In this document: positions 56,973 to 64,000 of the stretch, piece by piece
Position numbering within the stretch: the stretch's first letter is position 1
How the letters are laid out: each line of letters starts with the position of its first letter
DNA from: Sipunculus nudus
Lineage: Eukaryota > Annelida > Sipuncula > Golfingiida > Sipunculidae
Direction: 5' to 3'
Length of the DNA stretch: 64,000 bases
NCBI GenBank assembly: GCA_026874595.1
Contig: CM049322.1
Location: 53,347,386-53,411,385, forward strand
Position numbers and translations under genes: made by a program
The notes under the pieces: model-generated
Database searches by the model: none
Seen by the model: the letters and a program-made list of their open reading frames with translations, nothing else
What the model was told of the DNA's origin: nothing

Positions 56973-58696
56973 GCCCCCTTTTATTTGCAATATTTGCGTA
57001 TTACCTGCATAATTAATAATTTTAATATTTGCTCCCACGCGGGCGCCTCTTTTCTTTGTGTCTTCAGGCCTGGTAACACAATGGCCACAGAGTGTTTGAT
57101 GGCGGGACAGAGTTTTTCTCCGGGGGCCTTATCTGGGCTTTTCTTAAATTTGCGGTGACCGGCCCGAAATAATCCCCATTGTAGATCCCTTCTCAAAAGG
57201 CAACCTCCGCGCAGCGAAAAGGTCTATTGTGCACAAGGAGATCTCGCGTGAGGAAAATGCTTAAAAGGGGGATCTGTCAAAGAATGAACATTTTCCGAGC
57301 GGTAGTGAATGCAGGGTAGTGTGTAAAACCTGAACCCCACGGTCCCCGGACCCCATAAACCTATTTCCTCATTTTCCATTATTTATACCGATTAAAAACA
57401 CCACTATTGTTGATGTAAGGACAGAGCAAAGTCCCTAAATGTTGCACATTTGTAAATGACCGATTCACTGAAAGATTTATAATTACAAAAATATTTCGAT
57501 GAAGACGGACATCATTTACTTGAATTGCCGACTGTTCAATTTTGACGGACCCCAGTAACCACCGCTCATATTTTTATTTATGACTATAAGAGGACAAAAA
57601 TAGCACTCATGTCACACACTAAATATAATATTTGTTATTTTAAATGAAAATATAATAGTGCGGACACAGTGGGGGGAGATTTAATACGTAGTGCATTAAC
57701 AGTTGAGCGGACCTGAGACTGATATATCAGAGCACTTCCACATAACAACAGGTTTCGTGTTCCGTTCATAACCATACAATTTTAAAGTTGGCAATAACAT
57801 GAATGCCGAAAGGAACTGTTGATTACTTGCATTTCAAGCAACTACAGGTTCCAAAATAATGATTTTGTAAATATTTTAAATTATAATACTTTTTAAGACG
57901 CTACACAAATGAAATAAATACCAAATATAAAATTATGAATAAAAACTGAGACAGAAATGTAAAAATACAGAAACAAACACAATAATAAATCACAAATGTG
58001 TCATGGCTAAACGTGATGTCAAATACATGTATGTACTAAAGAAATGGTAAAATAACGAGAAAACGGGGTCCATGTAATCCGTGAGGTCCGTGCCCCAGGG
58101 TCCGTAAGTGTTTTTTTATCAAATTTTGTTGCAAAACAGACTATTTTTTATGTTTTAACCAAACATAATATAAAATATGTCTTTAGATACGATTATGCTA
58201 AAATATCTGGACAAATTACCATGAGGGTTTAAGAATTACAATTTTTTCTTGGGTTCCGGGATCCGGAGTGGGATCCGGGTTTAACACACTGGCTGAACGC
58301 AGTGACTGTCTCTTGGCTCAGCTTTCAAACAGAAAGGAGTGTGTGATATTTAAAATTATATACAGCCATTAAATGTACCACATAATATAATGCTACAACG
58401 AACTTTTGCGCAGCGGGATTGCCCGACCATGTGAGTGCTCAGTTTTTGTGCGTTATAACCGGAATGCAATTATCGAGATCACGTCTCAGCGCTGTACTGT
58501 ACTACCATGCAAGATAACAGGTCCCTGTACTGGCGGATTCACGGGCGTGGAGGGCAACTGTAAATGGCGATGTTCAGCATAATATATATTTTCATATAAA
58601 AATGATTTTATTTAACATATCAAATTCTTCGAAAATTCTCCGGCCAACCTCTCGGCTTCAATTAGAGTTTTATGCATAACACCATGCATATAATGG

Positions 58697-58809
58697 ATCT
58701 ATATATTAATAGCGTAACGCGATTTGTGTGAATTTCATTTCTCCTCTGACACTACGGTTTGCCGTGATTTTTGACATACATATGCTCCGGGTTTGTCCGA
58801 AGACATTCC
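58697..58809 (+). repeat. Direct repeat 2 of the right-arm insertion
   Basis: Offset 1843 bp from repeat 1, roughly 85-90% similar by eye, with a short deletion in the CTCCGTACGGATTGCC region. A 71-codon frame starting inside it (58728) is unrecognised. Confidence 0.8.
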
Positions 58810-59944
58810 ACCATTCGGATAAGAAGGTATTCGTCCAGGTCATTCAGACTCCGACACAAGGTAAACTCAGAGACGGAACACTTATACCAAATGTCGGATT
58901 CAAAGAGACAGTAACATTGTACACCCAAGACATGAAACTATGACAGACTTTTTGACATCAGAACTAAATGCTCGCCCAAAACCGTGCATGGCACGGGTAA
59001 TTGCTAGTATATTCTTAATTGTCGACATTACGGATCAGAGTACTAAGTGTCAGTGGCGAACGACAGATGTCGCCAGGGTGATGGAAATGAGAAAGCTCAG
59101 TTTTATAGCTGCCGTTGAACAGCTGTTGAAATCCAGTCGACTCTGCCTGCAAACACGACACGTTCACTGTACCTTTACAAAAAGGGAGATAATTAAAATG
59201 TAATAAATGCTTGTGTTCCATGTACTATCGGAGAAATGTCAGACACAGGGTTAACGACCACAATTTGCCATTTATCTAAGTTTGATAAAGGGTGGAAAAT
59301 ATTGATTCCCATTACATATTCAACATCCCCACCTTTGTTACCAGTTATGGATGACAGCGCAATATTCCATGCAGAAATATAAAATGCTCTGCCTTTTATG
59401 TTTTGCTGGGGCTTTTTAAACTCCATGAAAGGAACCAGTCTATTAAACTTAATAAGTTATAATGTAATAATGTAAAAAAAGTACATAATTGCTTATCTGA
59501 TAGTGACGTGAGATGGTCATTTGCACTGCTGATCATAGAGACGTGGTTGCAGTGTTTTCGTTTAACTAATCAATATAGATACAGCGCAATACTTGAAAAT
59601 GCACATCAAAGAGGCCCAAAACATGACCAAATGAGAATGTCTGTTAGAATGAAAAATGCTCGTCTCTTCTAAATAGATAAGAATATAAGAGAATTTATAT
59701 TTTTACTGTAGCTTACCATTTAAGCGGCCTCATTCTGAATTTAGAATTCACGGGTGTGCACATAATTCCATCACGCTGAATTATATATGATATTTAATAA
59801 TAACTTACTTTGTCTTTGGCAGCCTGCAAATATGACTATGTTTTGTGGCAGATATTGCTGCTCCGGCGGTTCTTTGCTTGCTGAGGAAAAGAATAACTAA
59901 TACAGTTTTTTTGCGGGCTGCCTGTGCCGTGAAGGTACCTAGAA

Positions 59945-59984
59945 ATGTTCCTGTTTGCAGTGTCTATCTTGATCGCTTGTTCAG
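59945..59984 (+). CDS. Signal-peptide exon of the compact PAN gene (right arm)
   Basis: ATG at 59945 codes MFLFAVSILIACS and one further base, ending at the consensus donor CAG|GTAAGG. A short charged-free hydrophobic stretch of this kind fits a cleavable secretory signal. The 795-bp intron ends at TTCACCACAG (60779). The identical exon is at 48155-48194 in the left arm. No convincing TATA box was found in the 60 bp upstream, so the transcription start is unknown and an upstream non-coding exon is possible. Confidence 0.75.
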
Positions 59985-60779
59985 GTAAGGAAATTTGCTT
60001 GCTGTCCATCTCGAACTTCTGTGGGGAAAGAAGCTAAGTTACGTCGCCCAGTTTGCCAGTCTAGGTTATTTCTACATGTAATTTCAATATATCATATTTC
60101 CATTTTATTGATGAACCAACTCCATAAGTATCTCCACTAGTATTGGTCGCAAGCTATAAGGATCTTCAGTATAAATGTCTCCTACCATAAAGCGGCAATA
60201 TTTCGATTGTTCATTTTATCAGACTCAATCTTTTTATTTTATTATCAGTCTTAGAATATGGATTAAAAAAATATATCATCTATATATCTATATATATATA
60301 TATATCATATATTGATATAACATATTAGTTCTTAATATTGCAATCAACTGTTATACAAAAATATCATAAACAATGTGCATATAAAATCCTATGTTTAAAG
60401 GTAGAGGTTTAATCTAGGGTCTTGAGGCCGTGTACGTTCATTGATCATATATAGATTTATCTTGAACTTGAGGCTGGTAAATCCTTGTACGTTCACATGC
60501 GGACAGGTCATGATGTGTTCTTTATAAACGCCAAAATGTAGGTCACTGTGACCCATGATCTCTCAGTAACGCTGCGACATATCAAAACCATCTGTCAGTC
60601 TGTTTAAATAATCACTAGTCAAATCAACTGTAAGATTTATAATAAGGCCAATTAATAGAAGTCATAGATGTGTTAACACTGTAGTCCCCGTGTATGGTAT
60701 ATGTACCCCAGTAAAAAGTCAGGATACAGATAATGAGTCTGATAATTAGCTATATCTCAATTTGAATTATTCACCACAG

Positions 60780-61042
60780 AAAACACCTGTAAAAAGACAA
60801 AAGGAGGACATTTCAACCTAATTCCTGAAAGTGTGTTCGTTGGAGCGGAGCCTGCCATAATTCTGTCAGACAAGACCAAGACCGACTGCGTTATTTATTG
60901 TCTTCAGACTCCAGCCTGCATGACCATCAACGTCATCGAGCAGAGGCTTTGTCAACTGTTCAAGGCACGACGTGGATTCAAGGACACGACCATTAAAGCA
61001 AGTGCTGACACTTCGATCTTAGAATTAATCAAATGCCTTTAA
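60780..61042 (+). CDS. PAN/Apple-domain terminal exon of the compact secreted protein (right arm)
   Basis: Joined in phase 1 to exon 59945-59984, it completes a secreted protein of 101 residues: the signal peptide, then (E)NTCKKTKGGHFN, and a single six-cysteine PAN/Apple module with TCK, DCVIYC, PAC, LCQLF and the closing KCL just before TAA (61040-61042). Six cysteines with C-x3-C-x5-C spacing fit the three-disulfide Apple pattern. Compared with the left-arm exon it lacks three residues after VIE and keeps the stop directly after CL. It has no ILEI partner because the 16.35-kb block is missing here. PAN modules bind proteins or glycans outside the cell; the ligand here is unknown. This is the best-supported complete gene model in the window. 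Confidence 0.8.
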
Positions 61043-61097
61043 AGCACATTACCTTCTTATGCTGTTCTTTTTTCACCAGAAAAACGCATACATGCAC

Positions 61098-61103
61098 AAT
61101 AAA
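61098..61103 (+). promoter_or_regulatory. Poly(A) signal of the compact PAN gene
   Basis: AATAAA 55 bp after the stop codon, in CACAATAAAATC. Shared with the left arm, where it also supplies the replacement stop codon. Confidence 0.65.
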
Positions 61104-63497
61104 ATCAAAGAAAAACGAAAGGAATTCCCAACACTTTGCATAACACCGCATAAGAAGAATACATATACACACACATTTATATAAGCACAGACTTTGAAAA
61201 AAAGGAAAAAGGTTATATATAGTCATATGGCAGACATGATGTGCCTGGAGTTAAATATTTATTTAAAAAAAAACCCTCTGTTAATGAACTAAGCAAATAA
61301 AATAAAATCAGGTACTGCTATTTGATGATGCTGATAATCCTGCACTCAAATATCCTGATCCAGCACTAAATGTTCCGTGTATAATTGTACTACTGTCAGT
61401 GTTGCACTTACACATTTATAAAATGCTTTAAATGATGTAGTGATTCAGGTTGGATAGATAATGATGAAAGATGTGTTATTGAAATTGAAAAAGAAATATT
61501 TAAAAACTTGTAAAATGTATTGTTGAACACAAATACTTAAGTGTTATACGATATTTTTGTTAATATTGCACTCAGATATTTGTCTCTAGCATCCTACGTT
61601 CAGTGTTGCATTATATTATTGATAATACTGCACTCAAACAGTTTGATCTGGCACTTGGCGTTCCATGTTATATGATACAGTGAATATCATTTATAGTAGA
61701 CAGCCAGGGGAACAGAAGATGTGTCCGTTAAGCGGGATTTTCCCCAGAGGGAACAGAGGGAAGATGTCCCATAAGGACATAATCATCCATGAAATACTAC
61801 ATATAGATGTATTTTTTATTCATAAGACTATAAAAATAAATTAGTAAACTCTTAGATACTGATAAGTATATTTCTGCATTGAACAACAGAAAACAAAGCA
61901 ATCACAATCAATTAGTAGAAGCTTAGATAATGATAATTAATTAATATTAACATTATACTCTTTATGATTTGGCGTACACCATTGTGATAATAACCGAATG
62001 TCCTGTGATCTAGGGTTGAGCACAGGACTCAGAGGTCTGGTTTTTTTTCATGGTCGAGTGAGCGCTCTGGAAGGCCATGTCCCTCCACCTTATATCTGAC
62101 TAAAATACATAGATTACTTTAGTCAAATGTCTGTTAATAAGTGTTATCTTTTACTCGACTGATTTACTATTACTTGCAATATCTTGGAGTTAAGTTTAAA
62201 TTTCTTTTATCGTTTATACGGGATATTGCTGATGCAGATACTCTCTTATGTGGAGGTAGAATATGCCTGCCTGTTGAAATGAAACAAATCAACAAGTGCC
62301 CCTGGTAGATGGCATGTCCAGTACATTCATTCAATATAGCAGCATGAGCACTGAACATAACACTTTTCAATAAAATTATCCTGAAATCTTATATGGTCTA
62401 GTCTTAACTGTTGTTGAGTTTGAATTAACATTGTTGCATGAACATGAAAAATGTAGACATGACTTAAAATTCACCGCAAAGTTTACCAATAATACTATAC
62501 ACATGGTCTTTCATATAAGGATAACCGCCATGTTCTAGATCTGCGAGTTTCTTTGAATCTTCCTTGCATCATACCAATAATTCATTGCAGGCTCATATAT
62601 ATTTAAGATCACATTACGTAAGCAGAGTTCATAGCGTTTATAAGCTGATATAGTGGTTAGAACTCCGCTTAGCAGTAGCCGAACCAACTTGAACACGATC
62701 ACCTCCCCCCCCCCCCCTTATATATTTCCAGACTGATACATTGTTTGTAGTTGTCATGGAAATGTATTATTTACTTATAACGATCATTCATTTATTTATG
62801 TAAATGAAATGTTACAAGTTTGAACATTAATCCAAGCTTTTACAAACATAATGGAAAACGCCTATGAGAATAGAAATCTTCCTTAGATCAAAGCGTCTGA
62901 TGGGACGCGTAAAATTTGTCGTTGTTTTGACCGAGTTGCTCTTGTAGCTTTAATGACCATATTTAAAGGACCAGTCAACTGTACAAACTCTATACTGACA
63001 AACACTCAAGATTCCAATTTTTCAAATTATTATATAATGGCACAATATTAATTGATATTAGGTCTATATGATCCGAAAATGAAAATTGAAAGCCCTGTCC
63101 CGTTTCTTCTAGGTTGTAAAGGGAAACCCCTACATCCTTCTCTTAGAGCTCCCCTCTAACGTTAGCCCTCGCCCCTATTTTATTCTGTAACATCACTGCT
63201 TGAAAACATATGAACTTGATGTTTTCAAACTAACTAGCCGCTTGCATTGTTTTGTATTGTATTGTACCAAAAGGAGTTACTGATTAAATGTTGTATTATA
63301 TAAACAATCCTTGTTTTTTTTTGTATGTCATCCTCTGGTTCGAGTGTGAACACCAAAGCTCAGACAAAAAGCAAATGTTGGGCTCGAGTGCTTGACAGTT
63401 AATACAAGGACTTGTAACTATAGCAGAGCTTAACAAAGGGAACATGCAAAATCATAAGGTGGGGGATTTTATGTCTTTTCTTTCTGGCAAGGGTAAA
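61104..63497. other. Outer part of the right arm, no gene recognised
   Basis: Pairs with 28264-30676. Holds the inverted copy of the ~400-bp dispersed repeat (about 62175-62560) and a C-run near 62704-62717. AT-rich, with no domain-bearing frame. Confidence 0.5.
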
Positions 63498-64000
63498 ATG
63501 AACCCCGAAGAATAATTAAAAATTTGTAACAAAAGCTCCAGTATCTGAATAAACAGTGCATTGATCACCATGATACTTTGCATTCTTTGCATTCATGTGG
63601 TGCGACCGAGGTGTGACGGATTGCACCTCAGGCGTGAGCTCGAGATGGTGAGATGTAAGATCGTTCAGGCCTATGGCCCCGCAAGGACAGCCTTTTGCGC
63701 AACAAAGGGGGCGTGGCCACACGCTTGAAACACAGATCGACAGAGTTATCAGAACGTGGCTGCAAATGATTCGTTTGGCTTATTTGAAGTTATTTCACAT
63801 TTCTTAAATATATATATATATATATATGAAAATTACCTGTTATATGTGTAATACAAAATAATATCACCATTATATAACCATACTGTTTGATAAAATCGGT
63901 TGGCGCACTAAATGTGCGGTTGGTAACAAAAGTAAAAAGTAGAACCTAGATTAAAACTCATGCGGCTATATATATATATATAAATTCACAACAGTCTGTT
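63498..64000. other. Sequence beyond the palindrome, promoter-like motifs
   Basis: More GC-rich than the surroundings between 63600 and 63730. Contains tandem CTTTGCAT (about 63577-63595), complementary to octamer-like ATGCAAAG, and GGGGGCGTGGCC (about 63707-63718), a KLF/Sp-type box, followed by a (TA)n at about 63810-63827. No confident gene; a 68-codon minus frame lacks features. Confidence 0.3.

Larger units (their letters stand above)
56854..59000. mobile_element. ~2.1-kb insertion private to the right arm, with internal 115-bp direct repeats
   Basis: It interrupts the alignment to the left arm between ATAAAAT (about 56855) and TATATTCTTAATTG (about 59001); the left arm is continuous near 49135-49145. 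The sequence ATCTATATATTAATAGCGTA begins at both 56854 and 58697, and about 115 bp of similarity follows each. The second repeat is not at the insertion edge (about 190 bp remain), so they are not simple LTRs. Internal sequence is unlike its surroundings, with GC-rich parts at 57030-57330 and GGGATCCGG at 58257-58280. Frames of 60-71 codons do not resemble known transposon proteins. Confidence 0.6.
53384..63497. repeat. Giant inverted repeat, right arm (10.1 kb)
   Basis: Inverse partner of 28264-52650. It lacks the 16.35-kb block and contains a private ~2.1-kb insertion at about 56854-59000. It carries the compact two-exon signal-PAN gene in plus orientation. Confidence 0.92.

Noticed and set aside
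56981..57196. 71-codon minus frame in the right-arm insertion as transposase
   Set aside because: No catalytic motif or family resemblance recognised.

Overview
The window looks like a repeat-dense, AT-rich animal genome, most probably a bivalve mollusc. This is inferred from four things: the style of the dispersed repeats (modules rich in GTCCGTC and in GGTCAAAGGTCAAGGTCAC), long (TA)n tracts, a Ty3/gypsy integrase relic, and small secreted proteins combining ILEI/PANDER and PAN/Apple modules. Species is not determinable by eye. No bacterial-type operons, CRISPR arrays or rRNA genes are visible, and almost all short open frames are shadows of repeats.

Layout. (1) 1-25852: two copies of a large tandem segmental duplication with an initial period of 14204 bp (1-9338 and 14205-25852). 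Each copy carries a foldback-like element with an inner terminal-inverted-repeat element and a tRNA-like SINE relic. Copy 2 holds an extra ~2.27 kb (20453-22720). Between the copies lie a DR1-rich minisatellite, one convincing terminal coding exon of an unrecognised S/T-rich, transcription-regulator-like protein (10680-10912), and a well bounded hAT-type MITE with 8-bp target duplications (13209-13865). (2) 25853-28263: a bridge with a two-copy 272-bp tandem repeat. (3) 28264-63497: a giant inverted repeat. The left arm is 28264-52650, the spacer 52651-53383 and the right arm 53384-63497. The left arm contains 16.35 kb (31394-47744) missing from the right arm; the right arm contains ~2.1 kb (about 56854-59000) missing from the left.

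The core of biological interest is a modular secreted-protein gene in both arms. The right arm has a compact two-exon gene: a 40-nt signal-peptide exon (59945-59984) and a six-cysteine PAN/Apple exon (60780-61042). On the minus strand of the left arm are two alternative signal-peptide exons (48155-48194 and 44671-44710), a symmetrical phase 1-1 exon coding an ILEI/PANDER domain (40237-40743), and the PAN exon (30678-31009). All junctions are phase 1, so signal-PAN and signal-ILEI-PAN can both be spliced in frame. The 16.35 kb indel removes or adds exactly the ILEI exon plus one signal exon. Inside the intron between ILEI and PAN sits a 7-kb satellite of about 72 monomers of 97 bp, with a 22-monomer (2134-bp) higher-order unit. 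Its minus strand, which is the gene's sense strand, carries an AATAAA hexamer in most monomers. This could act as a large premature polyadenylation trap and yield a third, ILEI-only product. A 5'-truncated Ty3/gypsy element (41032 to about 42540) lies upstream of the ILEI exon.

Caveats: everything was read by eye. Splice structures are predictions. Palindrome and tandem duplication should be checked against reads, because head-to-head joining of divergent haplotypes can mimic such arms in highly heterozygous genomes.
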